From Desulfocurvus sp. (GTDB lineage Bacteria; Desulfobacterota; Desulfovibrionia; Desulfovibrionales; Desulfovibrionaceae): a stretch of 46,164 nt of DNA. Under the pieces are notes generated by a model. It saw nothing but the letters and a program-made list of their open reading frames with translations, ran no database searches and was not told the DNA's origin. Location: assembly GCF_023230885.1 (NCBI RefSeq), contig NZ_JALNWM010000001.1:1-46164 (forward strand), read 5' to 3'. Both the position numbers and the translations under genes were made by a program. Positions 1 through 7,932 of the stretch are shown here, piece by piece (the stretch's first letter is position 1; the number at the start of each line of letters is the position of its first letter).

Positions 1-428
1 ACGGCCCAGTCCGCGCCGCTCGCCGCAAGGGCCCCGGCCACGGCGCGGCAGGTGGCCGGGCGGACCAGGGGCGTGTCGGCCGGGAGCACGAAAAAGGCGT
101 CCACCTCCGGCCCCAGGGCGGCCATGCCCGTGGTCATGGACCCGAACATGCCCTCGGCGTAGCGCGGGTTATGCACCGGGCGGGCCCCGGCGCGCCGGGC
201 CAGGGCGCCCACGGTGTCGGCCTCGCGGCCCGTGACCACCACCACCTCGGCGGCCCCGGCCTCGCGCAGGCAGGCCACGGCGCACTCCAGCACCGTGGCC
301 GTACCCAGGGGCAGGGCGGGCTTGAGCCGCCCCATGCGCGAGGACAGCCCTGCCGCAGGCACCACGGCGCCCAGGCGCAGGCCGTCCGGAACGGCGGGGA
401 AGCCCGGCCCGTTCTGCGCCGCGATCAT
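1..428 (-). CDS. MocA-like molybdenum cofactor nucleotidyltransferase (partial)
   Basis: The first 142 residues of a MobA/MocA-type nucleotidyltransferase; the gene runs off the left edge. The N-terminal signature AAGLSSRMGRLK (about residues 25-36) is the nucleotide-binding loop of this family, and LPADTP near residue 120 is the metal-binding Asp region. Family members transfer CMP or GMP from CTP or GTP to molybdopterin; MocA makes the cytosine dinucleotide cofactor used by xanthine-oxidase-family enzymes. That fits the mop gene upstream in the same transcript. The ATG overlaps the XdhC-family stop by 4 bp (ATGA), so translation is probably coupled. From memory, Desulfovibrio genomes have a similar gene next to their aldehyde oxidoreductase (DVU_1551 type). 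Specificity for CTP is inferred from context. Confidence 0.85.
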   Translation of the reverse strand, partial: MIAAQNGPGFPAVPDGLRLGAVVPAAGLSSRMGRLKPALPLGTATVLECAVACLREAGAAEVVVVTGREADTVGALARRAGARPVHNPRYAEGMFGSMTTGMAALGPEVDAFFVLPADTPLVRPATCRAVAGALAASGADWA

Positions 429-1495
429 TTGCCGCCCTCGGCCGCCGCGCGGCATTGCACCAGTTCGGCCACGATGCTCACGGCGATTTCCTCGGGCGTA
501 CGCGCGCCGATGGCCAGGCCGATGGGGCAGTGGCAGCGGGCGATGGCCGCGTCGGCCACGCCCTCCTCGCGCAGGGCGGCATACACGGCGTCGCGCTTGC
601 GGGTGCTGCCGATCATGCCCACATAGCGCGCCGGGGTCTTCAGGGCGGCGGCCAGCACGGTCTTGTCGTGCAGGTGGCCCCGGGTGACGATGACCAGCGA
701 ATCGGCCTCGCCTACCTCCAGGCCCTCCAGGGCCCGGTCCAGGGAGGGCGGCACCAGCACGGCGTCGGCGTCGGGGAAGCGCTCCCGGTTGGCGAACTCG
801 GCGCGGTCGTCCAGAACCACGGTGCGGAAGCCCGCGATGCGCGCCACCTGGGCAGTGGGCCGCGAGACGTGCCCGGCGCCGAAGATGAACACGGCGGGTT
901 GCGGGGCCAGAGGCAGAGCCGCCAGCAGGCCCCCCGGGCCGGGGACGGCCTGGGGCCGCCCCGATGCCTGGGCCTGGGCCAGCACCGAGGCCAGGGCGGC
1001 GGCGTCGCGCCCGGGCCAGGGTGGCGGGGTCTGCCCGGGGGCCAGGGCGGCCCGGGCCGCGACGCGCAAGGCCCCCGGCCCCCGGTCCTGCGGGGCGTCG
1101 TCCAGGGCCGCGAGCAGCGTCACGCGCCGCCCCTGGCGCAGGGCGTCGTCCAGGGCCGCGAAGACCGGGGCGTCGGCGCCGCCCAGGCGCTCCAGCAGCA
1201 CGGTCACCCGCCCGCCGCAGACCATGTCGGCCTTGGCGGCCAGTTCGTTGTCCAGCTCGTGGCGTTGCAGCAGGGCCGCGGCCGGGCCCCGGGAGAACAG
1301 CTCCCCGGCGGCACGCATGGCCCGGGCCTCCAGCAGGCCGCCGCCCACGGTGCCCTCGATGCTCCCGTCGGGCCGCACGGCCATCATGGCCCCGGCTCCG
1401 CGCGGGGTGGAGCCGCTGCTGGAGACCACGGTGGCCAGCACCAGTTCCTCTCCCGCTTCCAGCGCCGTGCGCACGGCGCGTAGGCAATCGTTCAT
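425..1495 (-). CDS. xdhC: XdhC/CoxI-family molybdenum enzyme maturation factor
   Basis: A 356-residue protein of the XdhC/CoxI family. The N-terminal domain has the family pattern LATVVSSSGSTPRGAGAMM and a GTVGGG motif (about residues 19-55). The C-terminal half is a Rossmann fold beginning VFIFGAGHVSRP and ending with the typical YVGMIGSTRKR and CPIGLAIGARTPEEIAVSI segments. XdhC proteins bind the molybdenum cofactor and pass its sulfurated form to xanthine-oxidase-family apoenzymes, which suits the MOP-type enzyme encoded upstream. The ATG overlaps the stop of the preceding ligase gene by 4 bp, and its own stop overlaps the start of the MocA-like gene. The family is clear; the partner enzyme is inferred from position. 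Confidence 0.9.
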   Translation of the reverse strand: MNDCLRAVRTALEAGEELVLATVVSSSGSTPRGAGAMMAVRPDGSIEGTVGGGLLEARAMRAAGELFSRGPAAALLQRHELDNELAAKADMVCGGRVTVLLERLGGADAPVFAALDDALRQGRRVTLLAALDDAPQDRGPGALRVAARAALAPGQTPPPWPGRDAAALASVLAQAQASGRPQAVPGPGGLLAALPLAPQPAVFIFGAGHVSRPTAQVARIAGFRTVVLDDRAEFANRERFPDADAVLVPPSLDRALEGLEVGEADSLVIVTRGHLHDKTVLAAALKTPARYVGMIGSTRKRDAVYAALREEGVADAAIARCHCPIGLAIGARTPEEIAVSIVAELVQCRAAAEGGK

Positions 1496-2781
1496 GACGT
1501 TTCTCCGTGGTTTGTCCGGGGCATGGCCCGTTTGGCGAAGCCCGGGGCGATGCGCCCGTCGCGCGCGGCGACCCGCACCACAGGGCGCGGGACGCCCCAG
1601 GGCGGGGCCGCCAGGACGCGGGCCGCGGCCCGCGCGGGGTCCGCCGCGCCGGGCGCGAGGTACAGGTCCAGTCGCAAATCTTCGGGGTCCGGCCCCCGGC
1701 TCAAGGCATAGTCCAGGACGCCCGCCAGGGCCAGCAGTTCGGCGTCCAGGGCGGCGCGCCCCGGTTCGCCGCCTGCGGCCAGCCGCCCGGGCACCGTGTC
1801 CAGCCGCCGCAGGGGGCTGCCGCAGGGGCAGGCCCCGGGCAGCAGGCGCCCGGCGTCGCCGCTGCGGTAGCGGATGAGCGGCATGGCCCGGCGGCCCAGG
1901 GTGCTGATCACGATTTCGCCCCACTGGCCGTCGGCCACGGGCGCGCCCGTGGCCGGGTCGGTGATTTCCACCAGCAGGTCGGCCTCGCGCAGGTGCATGC
2001 CCGGGCCCTGGCCGCAGCCCACGGCGCCGCCCAGCCCGGTTTCGGTCATGCCCCAGTGTTCGTGGACGGCGCAGCCCAGCAGGGTTTCCACGCGCCGGGC
2101 CAGCCCCGGGGGCGGCGTGTCCCAGCAGAGCAGCGCCCGGCGCACCGGGCCGGGCCCCGGGCTCCGGGCCGCCGCCAGCCGCGCCAGTGCGTGGACGTGG
2201 ACCGGCGTGCCCACCAGCACCCGGGCGCCGGAGCCTTCCAGCAGGGCCAGGGCCGCCGGAACGTCCCAGGGCTCGGGGCAGCACAGGCAGCGCCCGCCCA
2301 GGGCCTCCACGCCCCGGGCCAGGAGTCGGCCCACGCCGTCCTGGCTGGCGCCCGGCAGCAGGGCCAGCACCGTGTCGCCGGGGGCGGCGAGCAGCTCCAT
2401 GCCGTGGCGGAAGAAATCCACCGTGGCGTCCAGGTCGGCCCGGGTGAAGAACAGGCGCTTGGGCGCGCCCGTGGAGCCCGAGGTGGACAGGGTGACCACC
2501 CGGGCCACCTCGTCCTGGGAAGTGCACAGCAGGCGCTCGGGCGCCTGGCGCAGGGTCTGGGCGTCCATGCGCGGCAGGCGGGCCAGGTCGGCCGGAGCGC
2601 GCAGGGTGGCGGGGTCCGCGTCCGCCAGGAGCTGGCCGTAGAAGGGGCTCTCGCGCCGGGCCAGGGTCACGGTTTCGCGCAGGCGGGCCATCTGCCAGGC
2701 CGCAAGCTCTTCGGGGCCGGGGGGCGGCCCCGGGGCGGGGCGGCCCATGCGCCGGTTCAGCCAGCGGTCAAGGGGCGTCAT
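1492..2781 (-). CDS. PaaK-like adenylate-forming CoA ligase family protein
   Basis: A 429-residue adenylate-forming enzyme resembling phenylacetate-CoA ligases (usually about 430 residues). The N-terminal FYGQLL region is followed by the ATP-binding loop TLSTSGSTGAPK near residue 100, the HEHWGMTETG motif in mid-protein, and RYRSGDAGRLLPG with a CPCG pair near residue 310. The pieces needed to form an acyl-AMP therefore look present. The substrate is unknown. It is the sixth of eight overlapping genes downstream of mop, and I recall Desulfovibrio homologues labelled DVU_1553-family CoA ligases. It could activate an acid made by the aldehyde oxidoreductase, or a carboxylate intermediate in cofactor assembly; the sequence does not decide. 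Its start overlaps the radical SAM gene by 14 bp. Confidence 0.8.
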   Translation of the reverse strand: MTPLDRWLNRRMGRPAPGPPPGPEELAAWQMARLRETVTLARRESPFYGQLLADADPATLRAPADLARLPRMDAQTLRQAPERLLCTSQDEVARVVTLSTSGSTGAPKRLFFTRADLDATVDFFRHGMELLAAPGDTVLALLPGASQDGVGRLLARGVEALGGRCLCCPEPWDVPAALALLEGSGARVLVGTPVHVHALARLAAARSPGPGPVRRALLCWDTPPPGLARRVETLLGCAVHEHWGMTETGLGGAVGCGQGPGMHLREADLLVEITDPATGAPVADGQWGEIVISTLGRRAMPLIRYRSGDAGRLLPGACPCGSPLRRLDTVPGRLAAGGEPGRAALDAELLALAGVLDYALSRGPDPEDLRLDLYLAPGAADPARAAARVLAAPPWGVPRPVVRVAARDGRIAPGFAKRAMPRTNHGETS

Positions 2782-4141
2782 GGCTGGTGCGGCGGCCAGC
2801 GGTGCTCCTGTGCAGCGGCGAGCCGTCCGTGGCCGTGAGGTTGTAGGCGCAAAAGGGAATCAGCCGTCCGTCGGGCGCGGCCACATGGATGCAGCAGCCG
2901 CGCAGGCGCTCCAGGTCCAGGGTCCAGGCGTCCTGGAAGGCCATGCCCGAAACGGCGAAGATGTGCGTGCGCGCCCGGGCCAGGAAGCGGTCCAGGTCGT
3001 CGGCGGGCCCGGCCATGGGCAGGGCCGCGCCCCGGGGGGCGGCCCACTGGCGGGCCACATAGGCCTTGGCCTTGTCCGCGCCCTCGGCGGCGGGGCGCGG
3101 GGCGCAGCAGTTCCCGCCCCCGCGCGACAGGCGCGTCAGGCCGCCGTCCTCGCCCACAAGGTAGCTGGCGTTGAAGGAGCACAGGGCGTGCTCGCAGCCC
3201 GGGGGCGAAAAGTCGGCGGCGCGGACGAGCCCGCCGGTCTGGGCCTCCAGGGCGGTCATGACCTCGGGCAGGGTGATGCGCGCCGCGTCGGCCGGGGGGC
3301 CCGGGTGGCGCCCGAAATAGCTCACGGGCTGGAAGTGCACCCCGCGCACCCCCGGAGCCCGTTCCACGCCCAGGCGCAGGATGGCGCCCAGCTCGGTGGC
3401 GTTGACCCCCGGAACCACCGTGGGCACCAGGACCACCCCCACCCCGGCGCGCGACAGGCGCTCCACGGCGGCGAGCTTTTCTTCCAGCAGGGGCCGCCCG
3501 CGCAGGATCTCGTAGGGCCGCTGGGTCACGCCGTCGAATTGCAGGAAGGCCGAATCCAGCCCGGCGGCGGCCAGGGCCTCGGCGTAGCCGTCCTCGCGGG
3601 CGATGCGCAGGCCGTTGGTGTTGAGCTGCACGAAGGGGAAGCCCGCGCCCTTGGCCAGGGCCACCAGGGCGGGCAGGTCGTCGCGCACCGTGGGTTCCCC
3701 GCCCGAGAGCTGGATATTGCACGGCCCGGAGTGGCGCATGACGCCCTCCAGCAGCCGGGCCACGGCCTCGGGGGTCGGGTCGGGACGCGGGGTTTCGCCC
3801 GCGCTGGCGAAGCACAGCGGGCAGGTCAGGTTGCAGCGCCAGGTGACCTCCACCAGGGCGGTGCAGGTGTGCTGGCCGTGGTCCGGGCACAGGCCGCAGT
3901 CGTACGGGCAGCCCCGGGCCCGGGGCGTGGCGGGTTCGGCCGGGGGCGAGGGCGTCTTGGGCCGCAGCCAGCCCTCGAAGGCCGGGGCCCCGCGCCACAC
4001 GGGCGTGGAGAACTCGCCGTGGAGCGGGCAGGCCTTCACCAGCCGGGTCACCCCGTCGGCCGTCTCGCGCCGGGCCGGGATGGTCCTCAGGCAGACGGGG
4101 CAGACGCTGGCCGTGGGCTGCCGGGCCTCGGGGGCGCTCAT
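2768..4141 (-). CDS. Radical SAM protein, MJ0619/COG1964-like
   Basis: A 457-residue radical SAM enzyme. An N-terminal zinc-ribbon-like part (CPVC ... CPLHGEF, residues about 19-48) is followed by CPYDCGLCPDH, the canonical CNLTCPLC cluster motif (CxxxCxxC) near residue 113, and the GGEPT SAM-binding segment. The C-terminal third carries further cysteines (GNCC, GCCIHV, IPFCAYN), so an auxiliary cluster is likely. This architecture is that of the group including archaeal MJ0619, which methylates a pterin precursor of methanopterin. The start was set at the ATG overlapping the C_GCAxxG_C_C stop (ATGA). Lying in a molybdopterin-enzyme operon, it may modify a pterin or a thiol compound, but that is inference; a peptide substrate cannot be excluded. 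Confidence 0.85.
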   Translation of the reverse strand: MSAPEARQPTASVCPVCLRTIPARRETADGVTRLVKACPLHGEFSTPVWRGAPAFEGWLRPKTPSPPAEPATPRARGCPYDCGLCPDHGQHTCTALVEVTWRCNLTCPLCFASAGETPRPDPTPEAVARLLEGVMRHSGPCNIQLSGGEPTVRDDLPALVALAKGAGFPFVQLNTNGLRIAREDGYAEALAAAGLDSAFLQFDGVTQRPYEILRGRPLLEEKLAAVERLSRAGVGVVLVPTVVPGVNATELGAILRLGVERAPGVRGVHFQPVSYFGRHPGPPADAARITLPEVMTALEAQTGGLVRAADFSPPGCEHALCSFNASYLVGEDGGLTRLSRGGGNCCAPRPAAEGADKAKAYVARQWAAPRGAALPMAGPADDLDRFLARARTHIFAVSGMAFQDAWTLDLERLRGCCIHVAAPDGRLIPFCAYNLTATDGSPLHRSTAGRRTSHDAP

Positions 4142-4602
4142 GCCGGGCGGCCCTGGGTGGGGTCGATGCCGTTTTCGGCCAGCAGGTCCAGGGTCCGCTC
4201 GAAGGTCTCGGCCACGATGGCCCCGCACACGGCCCGGTCGGGCGCCGTGCAGTCCCCGCCGGTGATGGCCCCGCAGTGCACCCCGCCGTGGCGCGCGCCC
4301 ACGGTTTCCCGGAACCAGTCGTTCAGTTCGGCCAGCATCAGCGGCAGGCGGTCGTGGGGCTGCTCCCCGGCCTGGCCCCGGCCCGCGTGCAGCCCAAGGA
4401 CCAGGGCCGCCCCGGTCAGGGCGCCGCAGGGCCCGGCGCAGTCGCCCGCGCCCAGGCACAGGCCCTGGGCGGCGCGCACCAGGTCGGGGTTGTCCCGCCC
4501 CAGGTCCTCCAGGGCCAGGAGCACGAAAATCTGGGCGCAGCAGAAACCGGCGCCCGCCAGCCGCGCCATGCGCAGGGAGGTGTCGCTCATCGTGTCGGTC
4601 AT
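4138..4602 (-). CDS. C_GCAxxG_C_C family redox protein
   Basis: A 154-residue member of the C_GCAxxG_C_C family, named for its cysteine spacing. Visible cysteines include GAGFCCAQIF near residue 22, CLGAGDCAGPCGALTG near residue 50, HCGAITGGDC near residue 105 and a later VCGAI. Such proteins are thought to hold metal or Fe-S centres or act in thiol redox chemistry, but no general reaction is established. The start is ATG at 4602, overlapping the methyltransferase stop by 4 bp; an internal ATG at 4590 is an alternative. I recall the Desulfovibrio counterpart as DVU_1555-family, in the same gene order. Substrate and partner are unknown. Confidence 0.82.
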   Translation of the reverse strand: MTDTMSDTSLRMARLAGAGFCCAQIFVLLALEDLGRDNPDLVRAAQGLCLGAGDCAGPCGALTGAALVLGLHAGRGQAGEQPHDRLPLMLAELNDWFRETVGARHGGVHCGAITGGDCTAPDRAVCGAIVAETFERTLDLLAENGIDPTQGRPA

Positions 4603-5333
4603 CTCGGTTCTCCGGGTTTGCGGGCCAGAAGCAGGAAATAGCCGCGCCGCGCCGCGCACCCCGGGGCCGCGCCGCACAGGGCCAGCCGGGCCGCCAGCTC
4701 CCGGGCCAGGGCGCCGTGGTCCTCCACGGCCACGGGGTCGAGCCCGGCGGCGCGCACCAGGGCCGTCACCCCGGCCACAGTCATGGCCCCGGCGACGCAG
4801 GACGGGGCCGCGCCGCCCGGGGCGGCCTTGGACCGGGGCGCGCCCGGGGGCAGGCAGAGGTCGGCCAGGGCCAGCGTCCCGCCCGGGGCCAGCACGCGGG
4901 CGAATTCCCCCAGGGCCGTCGCCGGGTCGGGCACCAGGGAGAGCACGCATTCGCACAACACCAGCCGCTGGCTGCCCGAGCGCACGGGCAGGGCCTCGGC
5001 CACGGCGCGCGCCAGGGGCAGCCCGGGTGCCGCAGGGGCGCCGAGCTGCCCGGGGTCGGGCTCCAGGCCCACGGCCCGGGCGCCGTGGCGACTGCGCAGC
5101 CGGGCCACGCTGGCCCCGCTGCCCGCGCCGACATCGAGCACCGGCCAGCCGGGGCGCAGCCCGGCCAGGGCCACGGCGCGCTCGGTCAGCGCGAAGCCCC
5201 CGGGGCGCAGGGTCGGCCCGGCGGCGGCGCGCACGGCCGGGTCGCGCCACGAGGGCACGGCGCACGGCGCGGCCCGGGGGGCGGGGCCGAGGTCGGGGCC
5301 GGGGCCGGGGCCGGGGCCGGGGCCGGGGCTCAC
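4599..5333 (-). CDS. Class I SAM-dependent methyltransferase, GTG start
   Basis: A 244-residue class I methyltransferase. The SAM-binding motif VLDVGAGSGASVARL lies around residues 65-80, followed by an acidic residue in GLEPD and the post-motif LVLCECVLSLVPDP. The C-terminal third is alanine- and glycine-rich with a CGAAPGCAARRG segment. Start is GTG, overlapping the preceding stop (GTGA). The first dozen codons are Pro-Gly dipeptides written by a GGGGCC hexanucleotide repeat, probably a flexible tail outside the fold. Substrate unknown; its place between a two-CxxC redox protein and a C_GCAxxG_C_C protein is, from memory, conserved in Desulfovibrio (DVU_1556 type). With the radical SAM gene it makes two SAM enzymes in one operon. 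Confidence 0.82.
   Translation of the reverse strand: MSPGPGPGPGPGPDLGPAPRAAPCAVPSWRDPAVRAAAGPTLRPGGFALTERAVALAGLRPGWPVLDVGAGSGASVARLRSRHGARAVGLEPDPGQLGAPAAPGLPLARAVAEALPVRSGSQRLVLCECVLSLVPDPATALGEFARVLAPGGTLALADLCLPPGAPRSKAAPGGAAPSCVAGAMTVAGVTALVRAAGLDPVAVEDHGALARELAARLALCGAAPGCAARRGYFLLLARKPGEPR
5295..5330. repeat. GGGGCC hexanucleotide tandem repeat
   Basis: Five perfect GGGGCC units (5295-5324) followed by GGGGCT. The repeat lies inside the first codons of the methyltransferase gene and encodes Pro-Gly pairs. Unit length is two codons, so copy-number change would lengthen or shorten the N-terminus without a frameshift. The G-rich strand is the transcription template. Confidence 0.95.
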
Positions 5334-5545
5334 TTGTCCTCCAGGAGCTTTTCCACTTCGAGCATCTTGCCCAGAGCCAGGTCCTCGGGCACCAGGGTCA
5401 GGCCGCAGGCCGGGCAGCGCGGCAGCTCCACCTCGAAGCGGCTGCCCATGTATTCCAGGACCGCCGGGGCCATGACCAGGGACTGTCCGCAGGCCGCGCA
5501 GCGCCAGCCGGAGTAGTCGCCGTCCAGAACCTTCAGGGTGCTCAT
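5330..5545 (-). CDS. Small two-CxxC redox/zinc-ribbon protein
   Basis: A 71-residue protein with two CxxC pairs, CAAC at residues 16-19 and CPAC at about 44-47, in a rubredoxin- or zinc-ribbon-like arrangement, then a short acidic helix ending LEVEKLLEDK. The pairs could bind one Zn or Fe ion. The ATG overlaps the stop of the large oxidoreductase by 4 bp, and its stop overlaps the methyltransferase GTG. I recall Desulfovibrio homologues as DVU_1557-family redox proteins, always beside aldehyde oxidoreductase genes. An electron-carrier or metal-delivery role is inference; structure alone does not decide between them. Confidence 0.8.
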   Translation of the reverse strand: MSTLKVLDGDYSGWRCAACGQSLVMAPAVLEYMGSRFEVELPRCPACGLTLVPEDLALGKMLEVEKLLEDK

Positions 5546-7860
5546 GCGGGGCCTCCCATGATCTGCATGCGGTGGCTCCAGGCCTTGTGGACCAGGAATC
5601 CGCCCGCGCCGTCGGGCTCGTATTCCACCCAGTAGGTCACCGGGCCGGGGCGCAGGCTGGCCAGGTGGCGGCCCGTGGCGGCGTCGACCAGGGCCCGCCC
5701 CGTCTCGCGGGCATGCAGGATGACCTTTTGCAGGTCGGTGGTCAGGATGCGCCGGTCCTGCATGGCCCGGGCGGCCTCGGGGGCGATGGTCAGGGCCAGG
5801 GCCTCGTGGGCCGGGCGCGGCCCGGGCTCCTCGGCCCACAGCCCGCGCAGCAGGCCCTCGCGCAGGCGCACGCGGTTTTCGCGGCGGGCGGAGTGCCCGG
5901 GGGCCGGGCGCGCCGCCGGGTCGGGCTCCTCGCCCGGGGCCAGCAGGTCCAGCAGGTGCAGGGCGCGCTTGCCCGCGCGGGCGAGCATGTCGCGGCACAT
6001 GGCGCAGGAGGTGACGAAGTCCTCCTGGGCGGCCCGGGCGCGCCGGGCGGCGACCTGGGCGCCCAGGGCGGGGTTGGCCGCGTCGAGCAGGCCGCCGAAG
6101 CCGCAGCACTCGGTGTATTCGCCCGTGAGGGCTGGCTCCACCGTCGTGCGGCCCAGGCGGTGCAGCAGCTCGCGCACGGCCTGGCGCTGGGCCGGGTCGT
6201 GGCGCGACGCGCAGGGGTCGTGCACGGCCAGGGCCTCGCCGGATGCGGCCCCGGGGGCCGGGGCGCCGGGCCCGGCCAGGGCCGCCCACAGGGTGCCGAT
6301 GCGTGCCTCGGGCAGGACGCGGCGCAGGGTCAGGACGCAGGTGGGGCAGGCGACCACCAGCTCCGGCCGGCCCAGGGCCAGCCAGTCTGCGCGCAGGGCC
6401 TCGCCCGTCTGGGCGAGGAGGGCTTCGCGTCCGGCCCAGTGCGCCGGGGCGCCGCAGCAGCGCAGGAGCAGCCCCGTTGGCCCCGGCAGGGCCGCGCGCG
6501 CCAGGGCGTAGGCCCGCTCCACGGCCCCGGGGTCCGAAGCCGGGAGCTGGCAGCCGGGGAAAAAGGCGAAGGCGCTGGCGTCCTGGCCGGGGGCGTGGCG
6601 GGCCAGGGCGCAGTCCGGCCCGCAGGCCTGGGCCATGTCGTCCAGGGCGAACTCGTGGGCCGAGGGCGGCATCTTGCCGCGCTCGACCATGTCGCGCCGC
6701 GCCGTGAGGCACAGCCCGCCCATGTCGAAGTCCTCGGGGCACACGGTTTCGCACAGCCCGCAGATCATGCAGGAGTTGAGCATGGTGTTGGCCTGGCGCA
6801 TGCCCATGACGATGGAGGCGTTGTTGTAGATCTGGCGTGCGTAGGTCTTGGGGTAGCCCTTGTAGTGCTCCAGGTAGGCGCAGCGGCGCACACACTGCAT
6901 GCACTCGCAGCGCAGGCAGCGCGCGGCCTCGGCCCGGGCCCAGGCGGCGTCGGCGCCTTGGGCGGGCAGGGGGGCCGGGGGAGCGGGGGCCACGCCGTCC
7001 AGGTCCGTGGACAGGCGCGAGTCGAAGGGGCCCTCGCGTTCGCGCCCCGCCGTGAGGGACGCGCCCTGGGTGAAGCGCTCGATGGAATTGGCCGCGCGCC
7101 GCCCCAGGGCCGCCAGCAGCGCCGGGGACGGGGGCGCGCCCGCGGCCCCGCCCGCAGGCAGGGGCGCGGCAAACAGGCCCAGGCGGGTGGTGCCCAGGGT
7201 CAGTGCGTCGGGCTCGCCCAGGCCCAGGGCCTGCGGGCTCAGGGTTTCGGGGTCCGCGAACACGGCGTCCACGCCCTCGGGCAGGGCGTGGGGGTCGTCC
7301 TCGCGGGCGGCCAGGGCCGGGCTGGGGTCGGCGCCGGTGCGCAGGGCAACGCCCATGCGCTCCAGGGCGGCCAGGGCTTCGGCCAGGGCGGCCTCGGGCA
7401 GCTCGTCGCCGTGGCGGGCGAGCAGGGCGCGGCCCGGGTCGCGGGCCGCGAGGGTCACGGCGTAGCCCTTCCTGGCCAGGTCCCAGGCGCAGGCCAGCCC
7501 GGCCAGCCCGTCGCCGAGCACCAGGACGGCCTTGCCCCGGGCGGGCAGGGGCCGCACGGGCGGGGTGCGCGTGGCGGCCCGGGCCAGGAAGCGCTCCAGC
7601 GCGCCCATTTCCACTGCGCCGCCCAGCCCGGAGCGCAGGCAGGCCGCCCGGCAGGGCGCGTCGCAGATGCGGGCCATGACCCCGGGCAGGGGCAGGGTGC
7701 GGCAGGCCGTGGCCCAGGCCGCGTCCACCCGGCCTTCGGCCAGGGCCGTGCACAGGCCCCGGGCGTCCAGGTGCAGCGGACAGGCCGCCTGGCAGCGCGG
7801 GGGTTCCTCCTGGGTGCAGCGGGCCTCCCACTGGCGCAATTCCTTTTGGTCCATGCCCAT
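5542..7860 (-). CDS. FAD/dicluster-ferredoxin/CCG-domain oxidoreductase
   Basis: A 772-residue modular oxidoreductase. The N-terminal 80 residues hold a GltD-like cysteine set (CQAACPLHLDARG, CDAPCRAACLR); the next part has a dinucleotide-binding VLVLGDGLAGLA (about 110-121). Then comes a two-[4Fe-4S] ferredoxin region (CLRCECMQCVRRC near 330, CMICGLCETVCPEDF near 370) and two CCG domains like those of heterodisulfide reductase HdrB (FFPGCQLP ... CCGAP near 430-475; HDPCASRH ... ECCGFGG near 545-585). About 110 C-terminal residues match nothing I recognise. It could carry electrons from aldehyde oxidation to a thiol/disulfide or ferredoxin pool. Start at 7860 has GGGAGG upstream; ATG at 7854 is an alternative. 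It lies 72 bp after mop, across a terminator-like hairpin. Confidence 0.85.
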   Translation of the reverse strand: MGMDQKELRQWEARCTQEEPPRCQAACPLHLDARGLCTALAEGRVDAAWATACRTLPLPGVMARICDAPCRAACLRSGLGGAVEMGALERFLARAATRTPPVRPLPARGKAVLVLGDGLAGLACAWDLARKGYAVTLAARDPGRALLARHGDELPEAALAEALAALERMGVALRTGADPSPALAAREDDPHALPEGVDAVFADPETLSPQALGLGEPDALTLGTTRLGLFAAPLPAGGAAGAPPSPALLAALGRRAANSIERFTQGASLTAGREREGPFDSRLSTDLDGVAPAPPAPLPAQGADAAWARAEAARCLRCECMQCVRRCAYLEHYKGYPKTYARQIYNNASIVMGMRQANTMLNSCMICGLCETVCPEDFDMGGLCLTARRDMVERGKMPPSAHEFALDDMAQACGPDCALARHAPGQDASAFAFFPGCQLPASDPGAVERAYALARAALPGPTGLLLRCCGAPAHWAGREALLAQTGEALRADWLALGRPELVVACPTCVLTLRRVLPEARIGTLWAALAGPGAPAPGAASGEALAVHDPCASRHDPAQRQAVRELLHRLGRTTVEPALTGEYTECCGFGGLLDAANPALGAQVAARRARAAQEDFVTSCAMCRDMLARAGKRALHLLDLLAPGEEPDPAARPAPGHSARRENRVRLREGLLRGLWAEEPGPRPAHEALALTIAPEAARAMQDRRILTTDLQKVILHARETGRALVDAATGRHLASLRPGPVTYWVEYEPDGAGGFLVHKAWSHRMQIMGGPA

Positions 7861-7872
7861 CGGCGCCCTCCC

Positions 7873-7918
7873 AAAAAAGAAGGCGGCGGCACTGCGGCAA
7901 CCCGCAGCGCCGCCGCCT
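7873..7918 (-). terminator. Terminator/attenuator hairpin after mop
   Basis: On the minus strand a 16-bp stem with one mismatch (arms 7909-7918/7881-7890 and 7902-7907/7892-7897, 4-nt loop) is followed by TTCTTTTTT (7881-7873). This is a textbook intrinsic terminator lying between the mop stop and the downstream accessory genes, whose start is only 13 nt further on. Partial readthrough would give much mop mRNA and little accessory mRNA. Confidence 0.85.
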
Positions 7919-7932
7919 GTTTCATGGTTTGC

